Shown here: positions 23,459 through 32,644 of the stretch, in pieces
How positions within the stretch are numbered: position 1 is the first letter of the stretch
How the letters are laid out: every line of letters begins with the position of its first letter
NCBI GenBank assembly: GCA_948099385.1
Contig: CANUEZ040000020.1
Location: 4,124,501 to 4,188,500, forward strand
DNA from: Fasciola hepatica
Taxonomy: Eukaryota; Platyhelminthes; Trematoda; Plagiorchiida; Fasciolidae
Direction: 5' to 3'
Length of the DNA stretch: 64,000 nucleotides
Translations under genes and position numbers: made by a program
The notes under the pieces: generated by a model
What the model was told of the DNA's origin: nothing
Database searches by the model: none
Seen by the model: the letters and a program-made list of their open reading frames with translations, nothing else

Positions 23459-25494
23459 ATCCGGAGAAGTTTTGTCCTATCTTCCAGGTACAACACCCTA
23501 CTAACTACATCATAAATCGAAACTTAAGACCGTGTGTCCTCGTTCTGAAAGTAGTCCTTGAAAACCGAAGGAAAATCTTTCGAAGGCTCACCTTGTGATA
23601 CTAACCGGGGGCTCTTCGACCATGCACACTCACAACGATTCACATGAAATCAAGATGATAAACCTACTGTGGAGTGCTCAAGTAAAGGGGATTATTCGGC
23701 AGGAGAGTACCAGGTACGCACTCCTGATGAGCGGCATCAACTGCGAAACCCGTCGTGTGCTTCCCGGAAAATTTTGTCCAATCATCCAGATACATTAACA
23801 TGCCACTTACATCGTAGATAACCAGCATGTATTACTTGATATTTTCACTCTGTTTATATTTAACTTCCGGACTAGGGTTCTCTTCAAGATAGTGAGAAAA
23901 CACGTGTATTCTAATAATTGTTGTTAGGTTTTTGAGCTGCACTGAGCTAAGTGGTGAATGAGAGAAACACTCTGATTTGACTGATGGGCAGTTATCGAAC
24001 AACTGATCAAAATCGATACAAAAGCCTTTGGTTAGACGCATCTCGTATACTGATACGTACGTTGGTAGCACAAAATCGTACTGTTATTTTCATGGTTTCT
24101 CAAAGGCCAAACGAGGGCAAAATTAGCGAGTTCCACTTGGTGAAACTGTAGTGGTGTCGATTGTTCGGAGAAAAAGAACCACTCCGTAAAACCATTTTCG
24201 ATTGATTGTCCATACGATCTACTCTCACTTCTGACTTTAATCAGTATTGTTCATTCGGTTGCATGTGCTTTATCGAACATTCAGTGCATGCTTTTTCCGT
24301 TAAGTTTAACTTCGATACTTTATCTTCTAAAATGATCTTATCGAATGTCAGTGGTTTATATAATTTACGTTCATTCTAATAAATGTTAGTAACTTGTTTC
24401 GGATAAACTGAAAGGGAATAGTTTGCACATACAATCAGAGACAGCAAAGATAAGTACAAACGAAAGCATCAGATAAAAATCAGTAGATAAGGTAGTATCA
24501 CCGAATACTGCATTAACTGTAACCTCACACTCCCATCAGATGTGAAGGAAAGTAGCCTTGTCGCAAGTCAGATAATCTGACAAGCTATCGGAAAGCAATC
24601 TCAGTTCTGAGCGCGTTCGTATCTTCCTGCCAGGGAATAAATGCTATTGACGATGAAACATTAAAAACTATTCCCGTGCGTTTGCTTTTGATATATCAAG
24701 AAATCTTAATTATATGAACGATAAATCCGGAAATAAAAATGCCTATTTCTATTTGGATTGACAGAAATTAGTCTGCGCAGGCTATGACAACTTTTAACTT
24801 GATTGTTCTCCGATTGACAAATCAGAAGTCAAGTTTTTCGAACCGTCAGTTTAATCATCAATTTAACAACCCCACTCATTTTCAATTTTAGATACTTATC
24901 GTAGTCATGACAATTAGCAATGGATGACGGCTTGTGTTTGATCCTAGGAAAGTAAATCAGGACGTGGAATATTCGTATGACCTGTATTTCAGGGCTTGTG
25001 GACAGAAAAATTATCCGGCGCATACATTTTAGTTTTTTTTCTTCTAGTTAGCCAGATGGGAATCACTTACCCCGCGTCGAGAATAGCACGTAACTGCTCG
25101 ACATCTTCATACTTTATTGCTTTGTGTAGATCCGATCCTGAGTTTGGTTCTGGAGGCATTTCAATCTTTTGTTCCTCCCCGTATGGTCCGAACTGATCGT
25201 CCATAGTTAACCTGAGCCGAACAAAGTATTCCAGGGCCGGTTCCATCTTATTATACTCGCAATGATCACTACGTCCCCTGAAAACTCAATGGGTCACAAT
25301 TCACAAAGTGATATGACTAACAGATATATTACGTCCCAGTTACTGTGCTCCGCCTTACGGATAGACACCTCAACTGCGCACTTTAGGCCAGCCATCTCCA
25401 ACTCGTCTAAGCTGTCATACCATTCAACTTTTAGTGTGTGGAAATCCGGCGTCGTAATCATCGCAAAAGGTGCAGTCAAACGGGATATATCCAT
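10390..25494 (-). CDS. FANK1: FANK1 orthologue: fibronectin type III and ankyrin repeat protein, 324 aa
   Basis: Minus-strand exons are 25494-25322, 25277-25071, 22062-21988, 20910-20766, 14908-14773, 12457-12276 and 10446-10390. All introns are GT-AG and all phases agree. The ATG sits in ACCATGG. Residues ~8-85 form an FN3 domain (LKVEWYDSLD, then VIYLGRSDHCEYNKMEP, then YFVRLRL), as in human FANK1. About six ankyrin repeats follow, marked by DFTPLMAVASRNLK, GKTALMIAANKGYTEIAEYL, NAIFYAVDGEYGNIVRLL, WTPLIRL, ALIDCGADVN and GQTALMHCAFHRNHVDLAKL. The end, ALDIARSLENHV, matches the FANK1 C-terminal helix. Human FANK1 is 345 aa, so this is near full length. Vertebrate FANK1 is linked to spermatogenesis; a testis role here is inference. 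A strong donor (CAC|GTAAGT) lies within the last codons, so a longer C-terminus on another exon is possible. Introns are 44, 3008, 1077, 5857, 2315 and 1829 bp. Confidence 0.94.
11790..12110 (-). repeat. Dispersed repeat copy 1 (related to 14135-14419)
   Basis: The minus strand has an open frame of 106 codons containing YWDLVYFSTPN. The copy at 14135-14419 has a related segment, YWNVMWFSSPS, and the DNA is alignable over at least 100 bp. Both are intronic in FANK1. The shared sequence is probably part of a retroelement of unknown class, not a host gene. Confidence 0.55.
13195..13400 (+). mobile_element. Degenerate copy of the tRNA-headed foldback SINE
   Basis: This copy corresponds to the right half of the element at 28418-28662. 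It has a mutated B box (GAGTTCAAGTC), followed by related sequence reading GATGAAACAGTTGTACAATG and a tail like TCTCCCACTACTCA. The left arm is missing. Confidence 0.6.
14135..14419 (-). repeat. Dispersed repeat copy 2 (related to 11790-12110)
   Basis: Alignable with the 11.8-12.1 kb copy in the same orientation. It sits in the 2.3-kb FANK1 intron. No family could be assigned. Confidence 0.55.
15190..15560 (-). repeat. Dispersed repeat, inverted partner of 17880-18075
   Basis: The reverse complement aligns with 17880-18075: shared segments include ATATTGAACGCA, GTTTGCGACATGTGAA and GTGGGCGCATCTGTGT. An RTE-like 3' tail (about 15375-15470) appears inside it, so an insertion into an older repeat is likely. 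Intronic in FANK1. Confidence 0.6.
16700..17450 (-). mobile_element. CR1/jockey-like LINE reverse transcriptase fragment
   Basis: The minus strand has FRPLSLSDAVLKLAEKAIL (RT fingers), preceded by PVSWTPVTSAPLPRF. Downstream, in broken frames, are DSIPRSRLL (from a D-x-S-x-A-F-D-S type motif) and HQGAVRLPYLFF (decayed PQG-SP-LF motif). The catalytic YADD cannot be read intact. The copy is 5'- and 3'-truncated, carries stops, and lies in the 5.9-kb FANK1 intron. Confidence 0.75.
17880..18075 (+). repeat. Dispersed repeat, inverted partner of 15190-15560
   Basis: It shares at least two blocks with 15190-15560 in opposite orientation, without the internal RTE-like insertion. The family is not recognised. 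Confidence 0.6.
18425..19497 (-). mobile_element. RTE-like LINE: endonuclease and start of RT
   Basis: Read on the minus strand from 19497, the AP-endonuclease-like region has KRALLDQIPAGCRTC and RRCLFVVYV. It continues through DLMVIAGDFSA and the block equivalent to TWRPPSS...QIDHI near 19000, then DSDHALVHARLYLRL. The RT linker then reads QWWIVKCTGMEKA and YPFIRSTGPRKPG. Frames change several times. The same family occurs on the plus strand at 54.3-56.7 kb. Confidence 0.75.
19659..19728. repeat. Compound (CT)17(AT)18 microsatellite
   Basis: A CT tract at 19659-19692 passes directly into an AT tract at 19693-19728. It lies at the 5' side of the minus-strand LINE fragment. Confidence 0.99.
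21405..21790 (-). mobile_element. RTE-like LINE 3' end (5'-truncated)
   Basis: The minus strand encodes HVGHIRLPGWCPRYPP and the hydrophobic tail common to the other copies here. It ends at the conserved 3' block (GGTTGCTATCTCC in plus-strand sense) near the TTCAGTTCAA terminus. Intronic in FANK1. Confidence 0.7.
23366..23454. repeat. (TA)n microsatellite
   Basis: An 89-bp TA tract abutting a partial copy of the hammerhead-bearing repeat. Confidence 0.99.
23455..23520 (+). mobile_element. Partial copy of hammerhead-bearing SINE-like repeat
   Basis: It has the downstream part (CCGGAGAAGTTTTGTCC, CTTCCAGGTAC, ACTACATC) shared with 23757-23815 and 27598-27660. It lacks the ribozyme core and joins directly to the (TA)n tract. 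Confidence 0.6.
23600..23820 (+). mobile_element. SINE-like repeat carrying a hammerhead ribozyme
   Basis: The unit contains the hammerhead core at 23718-23760. The tail after it (CCCGGAAAATTTTGTCC, CATCCAGATAC, CTTACATC) recurs at 23455-23520 and 27598-27660. It is intronic in FANK1 and antisense to that gene. The ends are not defined because only one copy in the window is long. Confidence 0.6.
23718..23760 (+). ncRNA. Type I hammerhead ribozyme motif
   Basis: All core nucleotides are present: CTGATGA (23724-23730), GAAA (23745-23748) and the cleavage triplet GTC (23752-23754). Stem II pairs GCGG (23731-23734) with CTGC (23741-23744), with one G-T wobble and a CATCAA loop. Stem III is minimal (AC/GT with a 2-nt loop). 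Stem I pairs GTGTGC (23755-23760) with GCACTC (23718-23723), five of six positions. Predicted cleavage follows 23754. Very short stem III hammerheads are known from schistosome SM-alpha SINEs and Penelope-like elements, which fits this host. Activity is untested. Confidence 0.78.
25278..25321 (-). other. 44-bp first intron of FANK1
   Basis: The intron starts GTTAGT and ends TTTTCAG on the minus strand and splits the Leu codon before GRSDHCEY. Its removal joins the two halves of the FN3 domain in phase 2. Confidence 0.85.
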
Positions 25495-26380
25495 GGTTAA
25501 TGTTTTTACTATTGAATTGGTGGTACCAGATGTTCGATATCCTCTGGATTATATGGATGACTCAAGTCCAGAGGTGTAGCGCCCCTCAGGACGCTCATTG
25601 ACAAGCCAGTTTTAAAATAATCTATCGATTATTACAACAACCAATCATAGTCAAAATAATCAGCTGATACAACTGTGACCCTCAAAGAACAACAGAAGCA
25701 CTGACCAACGCAGGCGAATCAGAATAACGTTATTTGGTGGATACCTGTCACTATTTCTATTTATCGTGAAACAATAGTTAGACTATGTCGAGAAAGGTAT
25801 TTCTATGAGAGTAGACCATAGTAATCCCATCGAGAAAAATCAGTTTTATGAATAGCCGAAGCTTCCATATACCTATGGATAAAGATTAGTTAAATATTTC
25901 GGAAATTGTTGTCTAATTTGTTCTGTGTTCTAACTCCAAAGTAGTATTATTACTTAACTATTTTGAGTGTCTCGTATGTTACGGGGAAAGGAGATAAATG
26001 ATTATAAGATCAGAACGTGTTACACTGAATGCTCCAAGCATGAACAGATTAATAATGGCCTATACATTTACTTGAGTTTTTGGAAGTTGTTCTAAAACCA
26101 GTGTGCTTTATGTCTAACTAGCTTCTAAATTAGAAAAATCACGTAGGCATTACAAACGAGCATTCGGGTGAAACTACGTTATGTTTCTATTAGAATTTCA
26201 TTAAAATCCTTTATTTTTTCCCCTTTAAGGGCTATACCTTGAAAGTCTATCGATTTTTAAAATTTCGAACGAAACACCGGATTAGCAGTTTGCATACTGA
26301 AGAAGTAACTTGGGTACAGCTGGAAAAGCAAGTACCAATTTACTAAATTTCTTCCGTTTGGACATTTTGAAAGGATAGTA
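25495..26380. promoter_or_regulatory. Head-to-head intergenic region of FANK1 and a plus-strand gene
   Basis: Translation of FANK1 begins at 25494 leftward and that of the next gene at 26381 rightward, leaving 886 bp for both promoters. No TATA box or other motif was assigned with confidence. A shared promoter is an inference from the layout. Confidence 0.4.
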
Positions 26381-27088
26381 ATGAGCATAACGTCAAGACA
26401 ATCAAAAACTCACCTTGCTAAAAGAGGACACTTTCGTTTTGTTTATTCGGAAAAAGGCAGAGGCTCTACCTCGTCTGTTCTGTCATTACGTAGTCTAAGT
26501 AAGAAAAGAAAGTCACTCGATCTTCCCACCGGCGGGAAGTTGGGAGAAAAAAGGTCAAGTATACCTACGGTCGTTGTCACACAGCCAGTCATCAGTCCTA
26601 AAAAGAAAGTTCACTTCCGGTCGAAGGAAGAAGTTGGATCTGGCAAAGAAGTTTCAAAAAAGGCTCCGGGCACGGACAAACGTCGAAGGAGAAAAGAGAG
26701 CCAACCTTATTTGTACGAAGATACGGAGCACCCAAAAGAACAACTGACTTTATTGGTTCAAACACAAGATGAATTGGTTCGAAATTTGACTACGAAGAGT
26801 GTGATGGATCTAGTTCAAAAGGAAATCTTACCCGATTCATCTATACGTACGAGTCCATCTGCAGTCATTCAGCCGCTGGACATTCACTTATTGAAAGCGA
26901 AATCAGGCAGGATTACGTATGATTTGGCTGACTATATTGGAAGAGAAATGGTCGGTAAACGAGTGACTAGTAAAGGATTAGATTTGTTCGCTCAATCAAG
27001 AGAAGAACAGATTAGATCACCAGCTTTTGAAAGCCTGAGTGAGTGTATTTATACCCCTTACAATTTTTATGTGTCTTCAGACGGCTGA
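26381..27088 (+). CDS. Unrecognised basic protein, 235 aa (probable first exon)
   Basis: The open frame has coding-like codon use and no family I recognise. Residues 1-110 are highly basic and Ser-rich, with KRRRRK at 100-105 as a possible nuclear signal. KKKVHF at 74-79 fits the PP1-docking RVxF pattern. Residues 120-200 look helical and ordered (ELVRNLTTKSVMDLVQKEIL, GRITYDLADYIGREMVGKR). The frame can end at the stop at 27086-27088. A donor (CTGA|GTGAGT at 27039, phase 1) would instead join to the phase-matched exon at 31957, about 4.9 kb on. It lies head-to-head with FANK1. The PP1 link is only a motif match. Confidence 0.7.
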   Translation: MSITSRQSKTHLAKRGHFRFVYSEKGRGSTSSVLSLRSLSKKRKSLDLPTGGKLGEKRSSIPTVVVTQPVISPKKKVHFRSKEEVGSGKEVSKKAPGTDKRRRRKESQPYLYEDTEHPKEQLTLLVQTQDELVRNLTTKSVMDLVQKEILPDSSIRTSPSAVIQPLDIHLLKAKSGRITYDLADYIGREMVGKRVTSKGLDLFAQSREEQIRSPAFESLSECIYTPYNFYVSSDG

Positions 27089-27597
27089 AACCCAAATTTA
27101 CTCTGTGGAATTCATGCTTAGTTAATTAACGGGGCCGAAAGTCAAAATTGAACAAAACTAATCAAATCTGCCTTGATGATTTTGTGCGTAGGATTGCTAT
27201 TTTGTCATGCTACAAGGTATAAACTCGTGCTGATAGAGATAGTGTGTTAGTAAAAAAGATTATAGCTGTAAGCTATAAAGATTTTTCTGTTCGTGGATTG
27301 CTCTTCAGTATTTATTCTTCAAAGTGTGCATCGTTTTGACATTAACAAACCTCTTGTTTGTGAGAACTTTACTTTTGGAGCTGAAACCATAGTGGGTCGT
27401 AAAAGAGAACTGTTACGTGGAAAAGGATTTTAAATAACTCTGTCACACAATGAGATGATTTGTGGAAGCCAAGATCATAAAACGTTGATTAAGCAAATAT
27501 TTTCTCCAAGAAATTAGAGGTTGCTGCTCAGTGGTGCTAACAGTCCGGATGGAGAAAAGAGGGGCTTCGGATTGAAGTAAATTTATTTAAAACCAGT

Positions 27598-27660
27598 CTT
27601 GGGCTTCCGGGGAATTTTTATCCTGTCATCCAGATACAACACCGTAGTACTTACATCAAA
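27598..27660 (+). mobile_element. Partial copy of hammerhead-bearing SINE-like repeat
   Basis: It shares GGCTTCCGGGGAA, ATCCTGTCATCCAGATAC and ACTTACATC with the copy at 23757-23815. The ribozyme core is absent. Confidence 0.6.
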
Positions 27661-28009
27661 AATGTGGCTCACTATAATCGAAATATCATTACAACATGTA
27701 AAAAAAACATTAGGGAGGAGTTTTCCTTGATATTTGCGCTGTAAAACAGTCTCGGTTTCGTTCTCCGTCTGAGTCACTTTAACTCGACCGATTGAAACTA
27801 TCGTAACAACCATTATTGGTTTCCGTTACACAGCCATCTTGGATAGAAAACTAGATTCTGAAGCCGCAGCTTTTTCGCCTTTCGTTGGTATTCGTAACAA
27901 ACAGAACTGGCGGGTGATGATATTCAAGGGTCACCCTTTCACTCGGGTAATATCTGTCACGGATTAAACATTCATACGGCATCAGGAAAAAAAAGATAAA
28001 ATTACATTT

Positions 28010-28175
28010 CCGTCTGGCCTGTGCTCAACGAATGAGATGGGGTTATTAGCCGTCTTTTTCACTTTATGCCTCAATTGTCTTTACCCCTGATTCGACGATG
28101 CTGGAAGGTGGCAACCGAAACCAAAGCACAGAATTGCGAGGTTAGTAGCTGAATAAACTGAACTGAACCATCCAT
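28010..28175 (+). mobile_element. RTE-like LINE 3' tail
   Basis: It contains the conserved terminal block: GGCAACCGAAACCAAAGCAC, then TTAGTAGCTGAA, then the end repeat TGAACTGAAC. Everything upstream in the element is missing. Confidence 0.65.
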
Positions 28176-28417
28176 TTTACGTAGAATTAGACCTTTTCAT
28201 AGAGGAATGCATGATAATGTACACGTTTATCCAGTTCCAAGTGGCCTGCATTGGTTTACAGTGAGGGATTTCAATATTAGCACGCTTGTCGGAGTACAGT
28301 TGCTTGGGTGAACCCCACTGACAAATCCAGTGTTTGAGAATTACATCCGCGAAGTAATGAGTATCATCATTGTTGAAAGAGGTAGCTCGTACCAGTTAGT
28401 CGAGTAATCAGTAAGTA

Positions 28418-28662
28418 TGATATGATTCATCATGCAGCTTTAACGCTCAACTCACCACTGAAAACTATGGAAGCACTGTACAGCTGTTTCATCCTTGTTG
28501 CTAAGGCGTTCGATTCACAATCGTTCACCCAGGGTTCGAGTCCCCGTGGGGGCTCGGTGGATGTGCACTGCTTATGGTTCCTAACAAGGATGAAACAGCT
28601 GTACAGTGCTTCCATGATTTTCAGTGGTGAGTTGAGTGTTGAAGCCGCTTGATGAATCATAT
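28418..28662. mobile_element. Palindromic SINE-like element with tRNA-like centre
   Basis: Two nearly identical inverted arms (28420-28499 and 28583-28662, about 80 bp, with ATGATTCATCA at the ends) flank a short centre. The centre has an A-box-like TTGCTAAGGCG (28498-28508), a small anticodon-like stem, and a perfect B box GGTTCGAGTCC (28533-28543), as in tRNA-derived SINE heads. Both strands carry almost the same open frame because of the palindrome. Partial relatives lie at 13195-13400 and 30245-30400. Confidence 0.75.
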
Positions 28663-28750
28663 TATACAAATCTAATCTCCTACTACTCAGATGCACCAGT
28701 AAATATTTGTTATCCAATCTTGTGGATAAACTAAGTTGATAAAAAAACGA

Positions 28751-29791
28751 CAGTATTTTTCGCAGTTTAAGAGCCGTGTGTCATAGTCTAAGAGCCATTC
28801 ATCAGCATATCTTGGACTGACTTCCCTCCACACTTTGTGTCAACAGTGGAATATCGGATATGTTGACTCACACAACTAAACAGATATTTCGGCAGGGATC
28901 TGAATTCCAGAAAGTGATGCAAACTGGACTTTCGGACCAACTCCAACATGATAGCACCTGAAGGCCTAACAAAACTGTGAAGTCAATGGTACCGCATGCG
29001 TGCAAAAAAAATCAGTTGCTGTAGCATGTGACTGTCGCTCTTCGACGTGGGCAGAGCCTAGACCCGAGTTTTTACCTACGCGGGGTGCGAACTGATTAAA
29101 TGGGCTTGATGTGCACAAATGGCCCAATAAGGTGATGCGGTGTAAGCACTACATTGAATGGCGCACAAGAGTGTGACAACTAACTATCGGTTTTGAATGG
29201 CTCTTGGTCATTCGGTCAGTTTCAACCCAGCATAATGGTGTGAGAATTGGTAACTGTGTCGTTCGTAAGATGAACATGTCAGAACGAAGATGTTCCCCGA
29301 AGAAGTGATAGAGGAGATATAAATCATCGATTTGAACCCAGAGAACAAAAATCCTATACGCAGTATGAAACTGTCAACAATAAAGATCGCAGGCAAATCG
29401 TGCAATGAATCAGAAACGGTGATTATTCGAAGCTGATATCCCATCACCCCGGAATAAACATAAAAACATGCAGAGGCATTGGAAAAAGAGACCAGGAAAG
29501 TGGATTATTGTTTCTATACGCGCATGCGTTACCTTTGACTTCACAGTTTTGTTAGGCCTTCAGGTGCTATCATGTTGGAGTTTGTCCGAAAGTCCAGTTT
29601 GCATCACTTTCTTGAATTCAGATCCCTGCTGAAATATCTGTTTAGTTGTGTGAGTCAACATATCCGATATTCCACTGTTGACACAAAGTGTGGAGGGAAG
29701 TCAGTCCAAGATATGCTGATGAATGGCTCTTAGACTGTGGCACAAGTTTGTGAAACAGCCGCGTTTGGCACCTAAATAACGGGAAATACTG
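28751..29791. mobile_element. 1.04-kb element with ~250-bp terminal inverted repeats
   Basis: The left arm (28751-29005) and right arm (29518-29791) are inverted copies with very high identity over about 215 bp. Both outer ends read CAGTATTT inward, with an indel near the left end. The ~510-bp centre has no transposase. A CAG-starting end is compatible with a non-autonomous hAT element, but no 8-bp target duplication was seen, so the class is tentative. Confidence 0.75.
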
Positions 29792-30244
29792 CAGTTCGTT
29801 TTTAAATCCAACCACTATGAGTTGCTACGGAACGCGCTGGACTGCAACTGGGGAAGTGAAGCTGTTGCAAGGTTCACAAGTCCCACAGGAGTTCCGCATC
29901 TTTCCGGTGGTTGGGCTACCAGAGCTGGGCTGCAATGCCAAAAATATACTCGCACCAGCGTGGCCTGTCTCGGTATGCAAAACTGTTAGGACTTCTTGTG
30001 CTATGAAGGACCGAGGAACAATTACTGGATAACTGGTGAATAACTGGAAAATGAAAATTTTGCACTCTACGTTGGTTTAATCAAGATGCATTAAAAGTGT
30101 TTTAACCGCAAGCTGATCCCTGCTGTCTCTCTACGGATAGGCTTCGCTACCTCTGTATTTGCTTTGGCACTTGATTTTATGCGTTGACTGTCGAGAGTTA
30201 ATACCCGAGTTCACCGACAAAAATGGTTTTTGAGTAGTAGGAGA

Positions 30245-30400
30245 TTAGTTTTTGCATTATATGATTTGTTGTGCATTATCAATGCTTAAATCACCATTGA
30301 AAACCATGGAAGCCCTGTAAAGCAGTTTCATCCTTGCTACGAATAATCAGCAGTGCATATCCGCCGATATTGCATGGTAAGTCATATTATACACATCTAC
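30245..30400 (-). mobile_element. Partial copy of the palindromic SINE-like element
   Basis: It contains GAAAACCATGGAAGC, CAGTTTCATCCTTG and AGCAGTGCATATCC, matching one arm and the adjoining central part of the 28418-28662 element, with divergence. Confidence 0.6.
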
Positions 30401-31444
30401 ATAGAACTTAAATATTTACATTCCTCTGGAATACACGGACGTGTTATTACCTCTAAATGAAAGCCATTGTAAATTAAAAGTTTTTCTTGGGGATCATAAC
30501 AACCATCAAACAATGTTTAGGACACAGTTTTCACCTTCGAAGTTTAGAACGCTGCATAAAGACTTCACGGTTGTAAACACGAAACAGTTTGTTTATAGAG
30601 GAATCCTTGGTCGAAGCAGCTTAGTTTTGTTACCGCATAAGTTACATTCCAGATGCCAGATGGAGTGTCGTTGCGGATACAGGATGCGACTTTACCGGTC
30701 TGAGTCACTTATAGCGTGAAAGTGACAACCATTTTTCCATCAAGGATCTAGTGCTCATCGTGGTTGCTAAGTCAGTCTTCAGAAAGGTGACCATTTCAGG
30801 TAGAAAATACATGCAAGTTATCGGAGATTGTGCGTCACAGCATCGCCTGAATCTGGTGGGAACACCGAATCCTCAATGCTAAGGCGAGACATAGGGTGCT
30901 GGGCACAGGAGGTTACCTTTTAAACAAAACCGGTAAATTGAACCTAATATCGGGCTTATGTGGTAAGCACACAATGGCGTCCATTACATTTCCCGATATG
31001 ATCAGTGCTTACTGTTCACACCCACTGCATCGCGACTCCGCTCAGTCTATCCCACTCATTGATCCGTTCCACGTTTCGACTATTTCCTTCAAAATTATGG
31101 CTGTTCAGAAATTCTGATGTTCCGTTCCCTGCCTGTGTTTCAACACACAATATGAAGTTTTATGTGAACTGTAAACCCGTTTTGGAGTGTTGAACTTTTT
31201 TTTCTCGACTACTGAAAAGCACCGTAAAAATGTGTAAAAGCCAGTGTAATGTTAATAATGATAATGAGTAGGTTACGTAGGTTTAGAAATGACACGAATG
31301 TCCACAGGTATATTGAACACCAGGTTTTATCTAGGAAGGTAGATTATTAATCTGAGTGAATAAGTTATTTTTGACTAAAAAGCTGTACTCCATCTAGCAG
31401 TCAGGCATTGCATGAGGAGACATTACATGTAGCGAGAAGTCTGA

Positions 31445-31560
31445 GTTTTGATTCCAGTTCAGTTCAGTTCAGTTCTTTCAGCCACTGACCTCGCAATTCT
31501 GAGCACTTTGTGGCAGTTTGGCTAGTTCTTCTACACTGCTTTGCTACTCCAACGGTACGT
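31445..31560 (-). mobile_element. RTE-like LINE 3' tail with pentamer repeat
   Basis: The minus-strand copy ends in a short tandem of the pentamer TTCAG (plus sense, 31453-31475), next to GACCTCGCAATTCTG. This is the terminus seen in the other copies, here with an expanded end repeat. Confidence 0.6.
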
Positions 31561-31599
31561 GGTAGGAGGACACAAAGATCGTCGGTGTTAGAATAACAC

Positions 31600-31885
31600 T
31601 ATCTTTGAAGCATGGCGTAAACCTGACAGGATGGACGATTTGGCAATACTGAGGTTAGGAGCCGAGTACTAGGTGATGTTAGGAGGTAAGTCACCACATC
31701 AAGCAGTGATTAGAATGTGGTACTTATTTCCACAGACAGACTTCCTAGGCGTACAGTGTTAGTTAAAAACAGTATTGATTAATGTGCGGGTAGAAGTGAC
31801 CAGTTCACGTAAATAAAAAGCTCATGTAAATGCGTAAAACTTGGTGCTTCCTGGATGGGGTCCAAAAGATTCGTACAACAAGTGG
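31600..31885 (+). mobile_element. RTE-like LINE C-terminal fragment
   Basis: Broken frames contain ACTTCCTAGGCGTACAGTGT, corresponding to the R-L-P-R-R-T-L segment of related copies, then CTTCCTGGATGGGGTC (L-P-G-W-G). It is truncated at both ends. Confidence 0.5.
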
Positions 31886-31956
31886 TTGAAAATATTACCA
31901 TTCAAGGTGGACTGATGAGACCAAAGTAGTTCACTTATTAATTGATTTCTTTCCAG

Positions 31957-32090
31957 TCATGCTTCTTTCTCTTAAACATGTTTTTCTCAATAAGTTCATG
32001 CTGAGAGACGGTAATCCATTCCATCGTGTTCTGTGCATGGTTAAGAGGCAACGCGTAAATCGTAGTTTTGTTTTCTGGGATTGGGTAGCT
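31957..32090 (+). CDS. Candidate exon (phase 1 start, phase 0 end)
   Basis: It is bounded by TTTCTTTCCAG and GTAAGG. The frame reads MLLSLKHVFLNKF to VFWDWVA over 44 codons. Its start phase matches the donor at 27039, and its end phase matches the next exon at 32304. No domain is recognised. The phase agreement supports one gene with 26381-27038, but codon use is only moderately convincing. Confidence 0.4.
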
Positions 32091-32303
32091 GTAAGGAGAT
32101 ATGAGGAGAATTCGTCAGCGATTGTAATTTTTTACAGAGATGGGATGAATACTGACATTATCGAAGTAATTCCCCTGGTGGTTAAAACAGCAAAAGCCCA
32201 AAGAACCTGCATGTGTTTAGTGTCTTCGGTTATTCCTAGGTTATGAGTACTTTTGGAAGCTACTCAGTAGTCAGAGTGATTTGAAGGATTCGACTTATTT
32301 TAG

Positions 32304-32525
32304 GATCATAATTCCCTACCACAGACAGTTCAACGCCGTCTTTGTTTTTTATGCATTTTAGAGGAAATTTGTCGCGTAGATCGCACACCAGATTATATCG
32401 TGTATCCCCTATGCAAAGCTCGTGCACGAAAGAAGAAATACCTGTCCAGTTCACTTCTACAACCAACAGACAAACCTCTGAAGTGCTATCGACCATCGCG
32501 GAGACAGTTATGGACGATAAATCCT
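32304..32525 (+). CDS. Probable exon of an unrecognised gene (74 aa)
   Basis: It is bounded by TTTTAG and GTAAGT and is open throughout in phase 0. It contains QRRLCFLCILEEICRVD, DYIVYPLCKARARKKKY and CYRPSRRQLW. It is rich in Cys and basic residues, with no family recognised. Probably part of the plus-strand gene starting at 26381. The next plus-strand exon may be the short one at 32615, just before an RTE-like insertion. Confidence 0.6.
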
Positions 32526-32644
32526 GTAAGTATTCTTGATATCAGAAAATTCACTTCTAAATGCAACGCACAGTTGAGCTAAATTTGTTCAACTATTTGA
32601 TATTTTACAATTCAGATGAGAAATGGTTTGAAGAAAGTTGAGGT

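Noticed and set aside
28422..28717. Long matching open frames on both strands
   Set aside because: They are a by-product of the palindromic element, not genes.
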